Assembly: GCF_002302635.1 (NCBI RefSeq) | Contig: NZ_CP022387.1 | Location: 248,001 to 312,000, forward strand | Direction: 5' to 3' | Length of the DNA stretch: 64,000 nucleotides | Source of the DNA: Capnocytophaga stomatis | Lineage (GTDB): Bacteria; Bacteroidota; Bacteroidia; Flavobacteriales; Flavobacteriaceae | Shown here: positions 26,039 through 35,826 of the stretch, piece by piece | How the letters are laid out: every line of letters begins with the position of its first letter | How positions within the stretch are numbered: position 1 is the stretch's first letter | Translations under genes and position numbers: made by a program | The notes under the pieces: generated by a model | The model's database searches: none | What the model was told of the DNA's origin: nothing | What the model saw: the letters and a program-made list of their open reading frames with translations, nothing else

Positions 26039-26074
26039 TGTATCACAATCTGAGATACTTGTCCATTAATTTTG
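26039..26074 (+). promoter_or_regulatory. Operator-promoter H (TGTATCA type, degenerate)
   Basis: Left arm TGTATCA (26039-26045) is intact; the right arm is shifted by two bases (GATAC at 26054-26058), giving GTATC-N9-GATAC. The centre is 18 bp before the -7 box TAATTTTG at 26067-26074. Confidence 0.65.
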
Positions 26075-26100
26075 CATTTGAAAATAGTAAAAAATATTTT

Positions 26101-26904
26101 ATGAAATACAAATCTTTAAAAATCAAAATGTTATTAAATCATTTGGATTCAAGTAATCAAATGACATTACCTAACTTAATGTTGCAAATCTATATGAAAT
26201 CAAAAAACTCTGAGTTAAGCGATAAGTTTTTTGAAGAACAAGCTTCTTACATCGATTTTGTATGCAAAAAACTTAATATTTCTCCTGTACAAGCCGTTCT
26301 CCTATCCATTTTTATGATAGAGAAAGATAAGGTTAAACTCACTGATATAAGAAATTTTTTAGGATTTTATTTATTTTTTTTCGATGAATTAGATGATTTA
26401 ATAAATCGAAAATTCATACGTTGCCACAAAACAAATGATGAATATATAGGTATTATCAATTCACAGGCTGAAAAGGCAATCGCTAACGATGAAGCCTTCT
26501 CCCCAACAGATTATTCAAATAGTTCATTGCACGACTTTTTCGAACTTCTGAAAATGATATTTACCGAAAGTTACACTTTTGACGAATCAAACGAAGAAGT
26601 AAAACTTTTTATAGAAAACAATTCGCAACTGAATTCTGTACAATACCTTAAAAATCAGAATCTTTCAGAAGCAGAACAAATCTTATTCTTGTATTTTGTA
26701 TATTTTTTTATTATCGAAAACAAAGCTGTTTTTGTTTTGTCTGAGGTGAAAAATCACGAAGTTTTTAATTCTTCAATAGATACAATTCTCTTGTTGAGCA
26801 ATCTTGAAGCAAGCAAATTGGTTAAAAATGATATGGTTGAAAGAATAGTAGAAAAGCAAATTTACAAAATTAAAAAATCAATCTTAAAAAGGTTTCTGTC
26901 GTAA
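26101..26904 (+). CDS. Hypothetical protein of the WYL island
   Basis: The 267-residue protein is predicted mostly helical. Residues about 50-110 (LNISPVQAVLLSIFMIEKDK through DELDDLINRKFIR) look like a winged-helix unit, and a second similar unit may lie at 185-235. The layout recalls the N-terminal part of some Bacteroidota AAA ATPases, but no ATPase domain follows, so this is only a weak analogy. The start is the ATG at 26101; an in-frame ATG at 26038 lies within operator H, upstream of the expected transcription start. Confidence 0.65.
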   Translation: MKYKSLKIKMLLNHLDSSNQMTLPNLMLQIYMKSKNSELSDKFFEEQASYIDFVCKKLNISPVQAVLLSIFMIEKDKVKLTDIRNFLGFYLFFFDELDDLINRKFIRCHKTNDEYIGIINSQAEKAIANDEAFSPTDYSNSSLHDFFELLKMIFTESYTFDESNEEVKLFIENNSQLNSVQYLKNQNLSEAEQILFLYFVYFFIIENKAVFVLSEVKNHEVFNSSIDTILLLSNLEASKLVKNDMVERIVEKQIYKIKKSILKRFLS

Positions 26905-26927
26905 TTTTTAACTTGCAAAAGCCAACG

Positions 26928-26954
26928 AAAGTACGGATAATTTCCGTACTTTTG
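26928..26954 (+). promoter_or_regulatory. Inverted repeat overlapping the -7 box of WYL 2
   Basis: AAAGTACGGA-N5-TCCGTACTTT (26928-26937, 26943-26952) overlaps TACTTTTG (26947-26954), a -7 match. It can serve as the terminator of the 26101 gene, as an autoregulatory operator, or both. It is not one of the eight 18-19-bp-spaced units. Confidence 0.55.
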
Positions 26955-26979
26955 CTTTTCGGGTAAACTCGATTTTTTT

Positions 26980-27870
26980 ATGAAACAAGATGCATTAAAT
27001 AAACAGATTTGGCTGATTGACACTATTTTAGAACGAGATGGAATTACGCTCAAAGAGATAAAAGAAAAATGGTTGAAAAGTTATTTAAACGATGAAAAAA
27101 AGGACTTTGATAGAAGTACTTTCAACCGATACAGAAATACCATTGAAGATATTTTTGGAATTTCAATTATACAACAAAGTAACAAATATTATATTGATAA
27201 TAAAGAAGATATAAAAAAAGATACACTAAAAAAATGGATACTCAACAGCTTTACCATTAGTAATTTTTTACAAGAGTGGAAACCTTTATATCATCGTATT
27301 TCATTAGAGGATATTCCTTCGGGTCGTGAATATTTAAGAGATATAATGGAAGCAATGAAGCAAAATGAACAAATTTCCATTTCATATCAACGTTTTCAAA
27401 ACGATGTTACAAAACACTATGTATTAGCTCCTTATGGAGTGAAGATTTTTAAACAACGCTGGTATGTAGTTGGTTTTTGTAGTGAATTGAAAGACATTCG
27501 TATCTTTGGTCTTGATCGAATTTTAAAACTACAACGTACTACCGAAAAATTTAAGTTCCCAACAGATTTCAATCTTGAAATTTTTTTCAGTTCAAGTTTT
27601 GGTGTCTTTACCGATAAACAAATTGAAAAAATTATTATAAAAGCCAACGAAGAAAAAACTAAATACCTCAATTCCTTGCCTTTACATCATTCACAAAAAG
27701 AAATCAAAACCGAAGGTGAGTACACTTTTTTCGAATATTTCTTGCGACCGACTTATGATTTCCGACAAGAAATTCTCTCCCACGGAGCTGAAATTGAGAT
27801 TATTTCGCCAATTTGGTTTCGCGAGGAAATCAAAAAAATTGTTATAAATTTACACCAAATGTATTTGTAA
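26980..27870 (+). CDS. WYL-domain transcriptional regulator 2
   Basis: The 296-residue protein is a paralogue of WYL 1 with the same order: winged-helix N terminus, helix with IPSGREYLRDIMEAM, WYL domain (VKIFKQRWYVVGF and FGLDRILKL) and C-terminal extension. The N-terminal DNA-binding part differs clearly from WYL 1, while residues about 228-272 (KYLNSLPLHHSQKEIKTEG onward) are almost identical, so the two probably read different operators. It closes the island and is followed by dnaE. Confidence 0.88.
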   Translation: MKQDALNKQIWLIDTILERDGITLKEIKEKWLKSYLNDEKKDFDRSTFNRYRNTIEDIFGISIIQQSNKYYIDNKEDIKKDTLKKWILNSFTISNFLQEWKPLYHRISLEDIPSGREYLRDIMEAMKQNEQISISYQRFQNDVTKHYVLAPYGVKIFKQRWYVVGFCSELKDIRIFGLDRILKLQRTTEKFKFPTDFNLEIFFSSSFGVFTDKQIEKIIIKANEEKTKYLNSLPLHHSQKEIKTEGEYTFFEYFLRPTYDFRQEILSHGAEIEIISPIWFREEIKKIVINLHQMYL

Positions 27871-27878
27871 TTATTTTG

Positions 27879-27886
27879 TATTTTTG
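27879..27886 (+). promoter_or_regulatory. -7 box of dnaE
   Basis: TATTTTTG, 20 nt upstream of the dnaE ATG, matches TAnnTTTG. No inverted repeat accompanies it. Confidence 0.5.
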
Positions 27887-27906
27887 CGACTAATATTTTT
27901 ACATTT

Positions 27907-30900
27907 ATGTACCTAATTTTCGATACCGAAACCACCGGATTACCAAAAAGATGGGATGCACCAATCACAGATTCAGACAATTGGCCTCGGGCTGTGCAAA
28001 TTGCTTGGCAACTGCACGACCGCCACGGGAAGCTCATCGAGCATAAAGATTTTTTGATTGCTCCCGATGATTTTAACATTCCGTACGATGCCGAAAAAGT
28101 ACACGGAATATCCACCGAATTGGCTCAACAACAAGGAGTTTCAATTCACGAGGTATTCACGCAATTTAACGAAGCGTTACAAAAATCGGCTTACGTGGTG
28201 GGACAAAACATCGGTTTTGACATCAATATTATGGGGGCGGAATTCCATCGTTATGGTGTGGAAAGTCCGCTTACCACGCTTCCTGTTTTGGATACGTGTA
28301 CCGAAATTACGGCCGAACTTTGTAAAATACCCGGAGGTCGTGGCGGACGATTTAAACTCCCTACACTCACTGAGTTACACGAATTTCTATTCCAAGAACC
28401 TTTTGCCGAAGCCCACAACGCCACTGCCGACGTAGAAGCCACCACGCGTTGTTTTTTCGAACTGATACGCATCGGGGAAGGCTTTGAATCGAAGGATATT
28501 AGCACGGAGTATATCTCTGAATTTCAGCAATATAACCCAACTCAAATTCAACCTATTGGGCTGAAACATATCAACCTGAAAAAGGCTTCGGAGGAAATCC
28601 GTAAAGAAATTCAAAAGCAATCGGGAAGCGGATTAAGCCAGCAAGAAATCGATGCAAATATCGCTTTGTTGGAAAACGCACCATTTGCTCATTTACACAA
28701 CCACACACAATTCTCTGTTTTACAAGCAACTACATCCATTCAAAGTTTAGTTAAAAAAACCATTCAGGAAAAAATGCCTGCTGTTGCAATGACCGACAGC
28801 GGAAATATGATGGGGGCTTTTCACTTCATCAAGGAAGTTTTGGGACACAACAAATCCGCCAAGGCAAAAAATGATGAAGCCCTCGAAAAAGGCGAAATTC
28901 CTACAGAAATTGAGATAAAACCCATCGTAGGTTGTGAATTCAACATTTGTGAAAACCATTTGGATAAGAGTCATCAAGACAATGGTTACCAAGTTGTTAT
29001 GCTTGCAAAAAACAAAAATGGTTATCATAATTTGGCTAAAATGGCTTCCATTGCCTATACCGACGGATTTTATTATGTGCCACGAATTGATAAAAATATC
29101 GTTGAAAAATATAAAAACGACCTGATTGTATTAACTGGCGGAATGAATGGCGAAGTGCCTTCCAAAGTGCTGAATATCGGTGAAAAACAAGCTGAAATCG
29201 CCTTACTTTGGTGGAAAAATCTTTTCGGTGATGACCTTTACATCGAATTGATGCGTCACCAACAGGAAGATGAAAATCGTGTCAATCAAGTACTTATAGA
29301 ACTTGCCAAAAGGCATCAAGTAAAGCTTGTAGCCACCAATAACACTTTCTATATCAATCAGAAAGATGCCAATGCACACGATATTTTGCTGTGCGTTAAA
29401 GACGGAGAAAAACAGGCAACTCCTATCGGAAGAGGTCGCGGATATCGTTTTGGGATGCCCAATCAGGAATATTATTACAAATCCGCCGAGCAAATGAAAA
29501 CTTTGTTTAAGGATGTTCCTGAAGCCATCTTAAATATTCAAGAAATCATCGATAAAATTGAAATTTATAACTTGGCTCGTGAGGTTTTATTGCCAAAATT
29601 TCAAATTCCGAACGAATTTTTGGTAGAAGACGATCCCGACGGAAAAAAAGGAGAAAACAAATATCTCAGAAATCTGACTTATCTTGGAGCAGAAAAACGT
29701 TACGAACTACCTCTTTCTGAAGAAGTTATCGAACGATTGGATTTTGAGCTGATGATTATCGAAAAAACGGGATATCCTGGTTATTTCCTTATCGTTCAGG
29801 ACTTTATAGCCGCAGCTCGTGAAATGGGCGTTTCCGTAGGTCCGGGAAGGGGTTCGGCAGCGGGTTCGGCAGTGGCTTATTGCCTCGGAATCACCAATAT
29901 AGACCCCATAAAGTACGACTTGCTTTTTGAGCGTTTCCTAAATCCTGATCGTGTGAGTATGCCCGATATTGATATCGACTTTGACGACGAAGGTCGCTCA
30001 TTAGTAATGGATTACGTTATCAATAAATACGGAAAAAATCAGGTTGCACAAATCATTACTTACGGAACGATGGCAGCAAAATCCTCCATTCGAGATACTG
30101 CCCGCGTGCTGGATTTGCCATTGCACGAATCCGATAGAATTGCTAAGCTCGTGCCGAATATGAAGTTGGCGAAAATCTTCAGTATGGATGACAAGCAACT
30201 GAAAGAAAAATTGCGTTCCGATGAGCTTCCGAAGGTACACGAACTCAAGCAAATAGCCGAGGGGACGGACTTAGCCGCCGAAACACTGCAACAAGCTCAA
30301 GTTTTGGAAGGTTCTGTCCGAAATACAGGGATTCACGCTTGCGGGGTTATCATCACGCCTGATGACATCACCAATTTTGTGCCTGTTTCTGTCGCTAAAG
30401 ATTCGGATTTGTTTGTAACTCAGTTTGATAACTCGGTTGTGGAAAGTGCCGGACTGCTCAAAATGGATTTCTTGGGGCTTAAAACACTTACGCTTATCAA
30501 AGATTCGATAGAACTCATCAAAAGACGTAACGGCATAGAAATCAATCCGGATGAAATTCCGATTGACGATAAAAAAACATACGAACTTTTCCAACGTGGT
30601 GAAACTGTGGGGATTTTCCAATACGAGTCGCCCGGAATGCAAAAATATATGCGTGAGCTTAAACCCACTGTTTTTGCCGATTTGATTGCGATGAACGCTT
30701 TGTATCGACCAGGTCCGTTGGAGTATATCCCGAGTTTTATTAAGCGTAAACACGGCACCGAACCCATTGTGTATGACCTTGATGCGATGGAAGAATACCT
30801 AAAAGAAACTTACGGAATTACGGTGTACCAAGAGCAAGTGATGTTACTTTCACAGAAGTTAGCGGGATTTTCCAAGGGTGATGCCGATATGCTTCGTAAA

Positions 30901-32370
30901 GCGATGGGGAAAAAGATTTTTGCCCTACTTGAAAAATTGAAACCTAAATTCGTGGAAGGAGGCATCAAAAACGGTCATCCTGCCGATGTTTTGGAAAAAA
31001 TTTGGAAGGATTGGGAAGCCTTTGCAAGTTACGCTTTTAATAAATCACACTCCACTTGTTATGCGTGGATTGCCTACCAAACTGCCTATCTGAAAGCCAA
31101 CTATCCAGCGGAATTTATGGCTGCGGTGCTTTCCAATAATATGAACGATATTAAGCAAGTTTCTTTCTTTTTGGAAGAATGCCAACGTATGGGAATCAAG
31201 GTGTTAAGCCCTGATGTAAACGAATCGTTTTATAAATTTACGGTAAATAAAGACGGAAACATTCGCTTTGGAATGGGAGCTATCAAAGGCGTAGGGAAAA
31301 ACGCGGTGGATACAATCGTTTCACATCGAAAAGACGGAAATTACTCATCCATTTTTGATTTAGCCAAGCGTGTTGATTACAAAAATATTAATAAAAAAGC
31401 CTTTGAAAATATCGCTTTGGCTGGAGGTTTTGATTCTTTCACGAAAGTACATCGAGCCCAATACTTTCATACTGAATCAGATGGAATTCCCTTTTTGGAA
31501 AAAGCAATCCGTTTTGGAAATAAATATCAGGAAAGTAAAAATTCCGCACAAATGAGTCTTTTCGGTGGAACTAATGAGGTAGAAATTCCCGAACCGACAA
31601 TTCCGAATTGTGAAACTTGGGGCAATCTGGAGCAGTTACGTCGTGAAAAAGAAGTGGTTGGCATCTACATTTCGGGGCATCCGCTCGATGATTTCAAGCA
31701 TTCGTTAGACCATTTTTGTAATCTTACACTTTCACAGCTGCAAGACCTTTCACCACTGATTAACAGAGAAATAAGCGTTGCCGGAATGATTACCGATGTT
31801 CAGCATCGCACTTCAAAAAACGGCAAAGGCTGGGCTTCATTCATCTTGGAGGATTATGACGGTTCATACGAGTTTAAACTTTTCAATGATGATTATTTAA
31901 AATTCCGTAATTATCTGGTTTTAGGCACATTTCTGTTCTGTAAGTTTGGAGTTAAAGAAGGATGGCAAAAGAAAGAAAGTAACGAAAAATCAGAGCCTCG
32001 CATCATTTTCAATCAAATGATGGTGCTTCAAGATGTATTGGAAAATTATTCCAAAAAAATAGCTTTACATCTAAATGTAGAAGAAATTTCAAAAGATTTA
32101 ATCAAAAATTATAAAGAAATCATCGAAAAATATCACGGAAACCATCCAATTTCATTTGTTATTCACAATAATAAAGAAAATATCCATCTGAATATGGATA
32201 ATGGACAGCTAAAAGTTGATATTTCTAAAGAATTCCTTGATGAATTAGACCAAAAATCGGTTTCATATGTGCTAAATGACCGAAAAATGGAAAAACTCAT
32301 CACCAAAAAGAAAGAAGAAATCGAAGAGGAAGAACAACATCTTGAGGTTGATTTAATTGAAGATAATTAA
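27907..32370 (+). CDS. dnaE: DNA polymerase III alpha subunit with N-terminal proofreading exonuclease
   Basis: This 1487-residue replicative polymerase carries its own DnaQ-like exonuclease: FDTETTG at residues 5-11, EKVHGIS, GQNIGFDINIM and HNATADVEAT supply the DEDDh residues. A PHP domain follows (HLHNHTQFS near 264), then the polymerase palm with MPDIDIDFDDEGR near 686, the helix-hairpin-helix region and an OB fold near 1290. E. coli DnaE is ~1160 residues; the extra ~250 are the exonuclease. This fused form is known in Bacteroidota, where it replaces a separate epsilon subunit. Confidence 0.95.
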   Translation: MYLIFDTETTGLPKRWDAPITDSDNWPRAVQIAWQLHDRHGKLIEHKDFLIAPDDFNIPYDAEKVHGISTELAQQQGVSIHEVFTQFNEALQKSAYVVGQNIGFDINIMGAEFHRYGVESPLTTLPVLDTCTEITAELCKIPGGRGGRFKLPTLTELHEFLFQEPFAEAHNATADVEATTRCFFELIRIGEGFESKDISTEYISEFQQYNPTQIQPIGLKHINLKKASEEIRKEIQKQSGSGLSQQEIDANIALLENAPFAHLHNHTQFSVLQATTSIQSLVKKTIQEKMPAVAMTDSGNMMGAFHFIKEVLGHNKSAKAKNDEALEKGEIPTEIEIKPIVGCEFNICENHLDKSHQDNGYQVVMLAKNKNGYHNLAKMASIAYTDGFYYVPRIDKNIVEKYKNDLIVLTGGMNGEVPSKVLNIGEKQAEIALLWWKNLFGDDLYIELMRHQQEDENRVNQVLIELAKRHQVKLVATNNTFYINQKDANAHDILLCVKDGEKQATPIGRGRGYRFGMPNQEYYYKSAEQMKTLFKDVPEAILNIQEIIDKIEIYNLAREVLLPKFQIPNEFLVEDDPDGKKGENKYLRNLTYLGAEKRYELPLSEEVIERLDFELMIIEKTGYPGYFLIVQDFIAAAREMGVSVGPGRGSAAGSAVAYCLGITNIDPIKYDLLFERFLNPDRVSMPDIDIDFDDEGRSLVMDYVINKYGKNQVAQIITYGTMAAKSSIRDTARVLDLPLHESDRIAKLVPNMKLAKIFSMDDKQLKEKLRSDELPKVHELKQIAEGTDLAAETLQQAQVLEGSVRNTGIHACGVIITPDDITNFVPVSVAKDSDLFVTQFDNSVVESAGLLKMDFLGLKTLTLIKDSIELIKRRNGIEINPDEIPIDDKKTYELFQRGETVGIFQYESPGMQKYMRELKPTVFADLIAMNALYRPGPLEYIPSFIKRKHGTEPIVYDLDAMEEYLKETYGITVYQEQVMLLSQKLAGFSKGDADMLRKAMGKKIFALLEKLKPKFVEGGIKNGHPADVLEKIWKDWEAFASYAFNKSHSTCYAWIAYQTAYLKANYPAEFMAAVLSNNMNDIKQVSFFLEECQRMGIKVLSPDVNESFYKFTVNKDGNIRFGMGAIKGVGKNAVDTIVSHRKDGNYSSIFDLAKRVDYKNINKKAFENIALAGGFDSFTKVHRAQYFHTESDGIPFLEKAIRFGNKYQESKNSAQMSLFGGTNEVEIPEPTIPNCETWGNLEQLRREKEVVGIYISGHPLDDFKHSLDHFCNLTLSQLQDLSPLINREISVAGMITDVQHRTSKNGKGWASFILEDYDGSYEFKLFNDDYLKFRNYLVLGTFLFCKFGVKEGWQKKESNEKSEPRIIFNQMMVLQDVLENYSKKIALHLNVEEISKDLIKNYKEIIEKYHGNHPISFVIHNNKENIHLNMDNGQLKVDISKEFLDELDQKSVSYVLNDRKMEKLITKKKEEIEEEEQHLEVDLIEDN

Positions 32371-32392
32371 GTACTTTCAATCAGAAAAATTA

Positions 32393-33427
32393 ATGAAAGC
32401 TTTTTATAAAAAACATATTTTAGACTTTAAGCGTCCGTCGGGCACCTCAAGAGGCGTACTCACCCAAAAAGAAACCTATTTTTTGACCATAACCGATGGA
32501 GAAAAACAAGGAATTGGTGAATGCGGTTTACTAAAAACATTAAGTTTTGACGACCGCCCCGACTACGAGGACACCTTACAATGGGTGTGTGATAACATTT
32601 CGTTGGGAGAAGAATATTTACTCAAAAAACTTCCCGAATTTCCCTCCATTCAATTTGGTGTGGAACAGGCTTTTCGGTCTCTAATATCTGATAATGAATA
32701 CATTTTATTTGCTTCGGATTTTACCCTCGGAAAGGCTTCTATTCCCATAAACGGACTGATTTGGATGGGTTCGCCCGAGTTTATGAAATCGCAAATTAAG
32801 GAAAAGCTTGAGCAAGGATTTCGTTGTATTAAAATGAAAATCGGGGCGATTGCCTTTGAGCAGGAATATGAAATTTTGAAAAACCTGCGAAAAGAATTTT
32901 CGGTGCAAGACATTGAAATTCGGGTAGATGCCAACGGAGCGTTTTCTGCCGAGGAGGCTTTGGAGAAACTAAAACGCCTCAGTGAGTTGGAATTGCACTC
33001 TATCGAACAGCCCATCAAAGCAAATCAAATCGAAAAAATGGCTGAGCTTTGCCAAAAAACGCCCCTGCCCATCGCATTAGATGAGGAACTTATCGGAGTG
33101 ATTCTTTTTTCTGATAAAAAAAGGCTTTTGGAAGCAATAAATCCGCAATACATCATCATAAAACCTTCTCTTTTAGGAGGATACAAAAATTCGGAAGAAT
33201 GGATTTCTCTTGCCGAAAAGCAAAATATCGGTTGGTGGATAACCAGTGCTTTGGAAAGTAATATCGGGCTGAATGCCATTGCACAATGGACTTTCACGCT
33301 CAACAACCCAATGCCTCAAGGTTTGGGAACGGGAGCTTTGTACACTAACAACATTGCTTCTCCCTTATCTGTTCAAAAAGGATTTTTGGAATATAACCCA
33401 AATGTAAATTGGGAAAAAATATTTTAA
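32393..33427 (+). CDS. menC: Enolase-superfamily enzyme, probable o-succinylbenzoate synthase
   Basis: The 344-residue protein has the muconate-lactonising-type active site: CIKMKIGA with the KxK pair near 143-147, RVDANGAF, SIEQPI, ALDEEL and IIKPSLLGG with the second catalytic lysine. In Flavobacteriaceae this subtype is usually o-succinylbenzoate synthase of menaquinone synthesis; dipeptide epimerase is the main alternative because the family is catalytically promiscuous. The start at 32393 fits the family N terminus (MKAFYKKHILDFKRPSGTS). It lies 22 nt after dnaE. Confidence 0.8.
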   Translation: MKAFYKKHILDFKRPSGTSRGVLTQKETYFLTITDGEKQGIGECGLLKTLSFDDRPDYEDTLQWVCDNISLGEEYLLKKLPEFPSIQFGVEQAFRSLISDNEYILFASDFTLGKASIPINGLIWMGSPEFMKSQIKEKLEQGFRCIKMKIGAIAFEQEYEILKNLRKEFSVQDIEIRVDANGAFSAEEALEKLKRLSELELHSIEQPIKANQIEKMAELCQKTPLPIALDEELIGVILFSDKKRLLEAINPQYIIIKPSLLGGYKNSEEWISLAEKQNIGWWITSALESNIGLNAIAQWTFTLNNPMPQGLGTGALYTNNIASPLSVQKGFLEYNPNVNWEKIF

Positions 33428-33449
33428 CCATTATTCATTCATAAAATAA

Positions 33450-33475
33450 AAAAGAGGCTATTAAAAGCCTCTTTT
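33450..33475. terminator. Bidirectional terminator between menC and pnp
   Basis: AAAAGAGGC (33450-33458) pairs with GCCTCTTTT (33467-33475) between two convergent genes. Confidence 0.8.
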
Positions 33476-33478
33476 CAT

Positions 33479-35662
33479 TTATTGATTATTTTCTTTCTTA
33501 TCCGATTTTTGATGTCTCGGTTTGTTGCCATCGTGCCTTGGTTTTTCACTTCTTGGCGGACGCTCCAACAAAGCCTTACGAGAAACCTTCTGTTTACGTG
33601 TTTTAGGGTCTATACCGATATATTTCACTTCGATAATATCTCCTTCTTTCACCAAATCCGATGGTTTTTCGGTGCGTTCCCAAGCCATTTCAGAAATGTG
33701 TAATAGAGAATCTTTACCAGGAACAAATTCAACTACAGCACCAAAATCTAATAATTTAGTTACTTTTACTTGGTAAGTTTCACCTTCAACAGGCTCAAAA
33801 ACACAAGCCTTGATAGTATCGATAGCACGTTGCATTCCTTCCGGGTCTGTTCCCAATACTTCGATAATACCGAAATCGCCTTCTTCTTCGATAACGATAG
33901 TCGTTCCGGTTTCTTGCTGAATACCTTGAATGTTTTTACCTCCGGAACCAATAACCGCACCGATATAGTCTTTCGGAATTTCCATAGTAACGATTTTCGG
34001 AGCGTGCGGCTTCACTTCGGCTTTTGGCTGTGCAATAGTTTCTGTGATTTTTCCTAAGATGTGCAAACGCCCTTCGCGAGCTTGTTCTAAAGCTTTTTCT
34101 AAAATCTCATAAGTTAATCCTTTGATTTTGATATCCATTTGGCAAGCTGTGATACCATCTTTAGTTCCGGTCACTTTGAAATCCATATCTCCCAAATGGT
34201 CTTCATCACCTAAAATATCAGAAAGTACAGCGTATTTTTCGCCATCGGTTATCAGCCCCATCGCAATCCCTGATACAGGTTTTGTCATTTGCACTCCGGC
34301 ATCCATAAGTGCCAGTGTACCAGCACAAACCGTTGCCATTGATGACGAACCATTTGATTCTAAAATTTCAGAAACTACACGAACTGTATAAGGGCAGTCG
34401 GCAGGAATCATTCGTTTTAGGGCTCGTTGTGCTAAATTTCCGTGACCGATTTCTCTTCGTGAAGTTCCTCTAAGCGGACGAGCCTCACCGGTTGAAAACG
34501 GCGGGAAGTTATAATGTAAATAGAAACGCTCTTCGCCTTGTTCTGTTGGCAAGTCAATTACGTTTGCCTCGCGAGAAGTTCCTAAGGTTACTGTTGTAAG
34601 TGATTGAGTTTCACCACGTGTAAAGATAGAAGAACCGTGAGCTGAAGGCAAGTAATCAATCTCGCACCAAATTGGACGAATTTGCGTTGTATTTCGTCCG
34701 TCCAAGCGGATATTTTCATCTAAAATAAGATTTCTAACTGCTTCTTTTTGAGCCTTCCCGAAATATTTGCTGATTAAAGCTGCAAACTCTTCTTGCTCTT
34801 CTTCAGTGAATAGTGCCAAACACTCTTCTTTTACGGCTGCAAACTTCTCTCCACGCTCTTGTTTAGCAGTATCTTCTTTAGCTATGGCATAACATTTTGG
34901 ATACGCCAAACCATAAACTTTTTGCTCAACTTCTTCATTTTCAACTTCCGGCTCATAAGTGCGTTTTTCGGTTTTACCCACTTTTTCAGCCAAACGGATT
35001 TGAGCATCAATCTGAACTTTAATGGCTTCGTGTGCAAATTTTATAGCTTCCGCCATATCTTTTTCGGAAACTTCATCCATTTCACCTTCCACCATCGCTA
35101 CGAAATCCTTTGAAGCTCCCACCATAATATCCATATCGGATTGTGCAAGTTGCTCTCTATTAGGATTTATAACGAATTTTCCGTCGATACGTGCCACGCG
35201 TACCTCTGAAATAGGTCCGTCAAACGGAATGTCAGACACAGCGATACAAGCCGAAGCTGCCAATCCTGCCAAAGCGTCCGGCATCACATTATCATCGTGT
35301 GACATTAATTGAATCATCACCTGAGTTTCAGCGTGATAATCTTTCGGGAATAGCGGACGCAACACACGGTCAACCAAACGCATTGTCAATACCTCTTGGT
35401 CGCTTGGGCGTGCCTCACGTTTGAAAAATCCGCCTGGGAAACGCCCCGCAGCAGCGAATTTCTCACGATAATCTACCGTTAAAGGTAAAAAATCCGTTTC
35501 TGGATTGATTTCTCTTGCGGAAACGACTGTTGCCAACAACATTGCATTTCCCATACGTACAACAACCGAACCATCGGCTTGTTTAGCCAATTTTCCCGTT
35601 TCAATGGAAATGGTTCTTCCGTCGCCTAAATCGATAATTTCTTTTTTAACTTCTGGAATCAT
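33479..35662 (-). CDS. pnp: Polyribonucleotide nucleotidyltransferase (PNPase)
   Basis: PNPase degrades RNA 3' to 5' using phosphate and is part of mRNA turnover. The 727-residue protein has two RNase PH domains joined by a helical domain, then a KH domain ([20 protein letters not shown] near 577-596) and a C-terminal S1 domain ([21 protein letters not shown]), ending in a basic tail ([19 protein letters not shown]). The length is normal. It lies downstream of rpsO, the order conserved across bacteria, but a terminator lies between them. Confidence 0.97.
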   Translation of the reverse strand: MIPEVKKEIIDLGDGRTISIETGKLAKQADGSVVVRMGNAMLLATVVSAREINPETDFLPLTVDYREKFAAAGRFPGGFFKREARPSDQEVLTMRLVDRVLRPLFPKDYHAETQVMIQLMSHDDNVMPDALAGLAASACIAVSDIPFDGPISEVRVARIDGKFVINPNREQLAQSDMDIMVGASKDFVAMVEGEMDEVSEKDMAEAIKFAHEAIKVQIDAQIRLAEKVGKTEKRTYEPEVENEEVEQKVYGLAYPKCYAIAKEDTAKQERGEKFAAVKEECLALFTEEEQEEFAALISKYFGKAQKEAVRNLILDENIRLDGRNTTQIRPIWCEIDYLPSAHGSSIFTRGETQSLTTVTLGTSREANVIDLPTEQGEERFYLHYNFPPFSTGEARPLRGTSRREIGHGNLAQRALKRMIPADCPYTVRVVSEILESNGSSSMATVCAGTLALMDAGVQMTKPVSGIAMGLITDGEKYAVLSDILGDEDHLGDMDFKVTGTKDGITACQMDIKIKGLTYEILEKALEQAREGRLHILGKITETIAQPKAEVKPHAPKIVTMEIPKDYIGAVIGSGGKNIQGIQQETGTTIVIEEEGDFGIIEVLGTDPEGMQRAIDTIKACVFEPVEGETYQVKVTKLLDFGAVVEFVPGKDSLLHISEMAWERTEKPSDLVKEGDIIEVKYIGIDPKTRKQKVSRKALLERPPRSEKPRHDGNKPRHQKSDKKENNQ

Positions 35663-35797
35663 TTTGTTATTTTTTTTAATTAAACATTAGGCGTTGTGTT
35701 GTTGTTCAGGTTTTCCAATGGTTGGTTCATACCAACGGCTTATTTTAGTTTTATTTGATTTTCCTAAGAAGAAATACTTTTATTTTTGGTAATAACT

Positions 35798-35824
35798 AAA
35801 AAAAGAGGCAAAAAGCCCCTTTTT
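35798..35824 (-). terminator. Terminator or attenuator between rpsO and pnp
   Basis: On the minus strand AGGGGC-TTTTT-GCCTCT followed by a T-run, three bases after the rpsO stop. It may partly uncouple rpsO from pnp. Confidence 0.75.
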
Positions 35825-35826
35825 GA

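Noticed and set aside
16842-26074. Reading the TTTG/TTTC within the operators as the -33 box
   Set aside because: It is only 14 nt from the -7 box, too close compared with the 19-20 nt seen at the cls and gldA promoters in this window.
27907-32370. Treating the long DnaE as an accidental fusion with dnaQ
   Set aside because: The exonuclease residues are intact and this architecture is known in Bacteroidota, so it is normal here.
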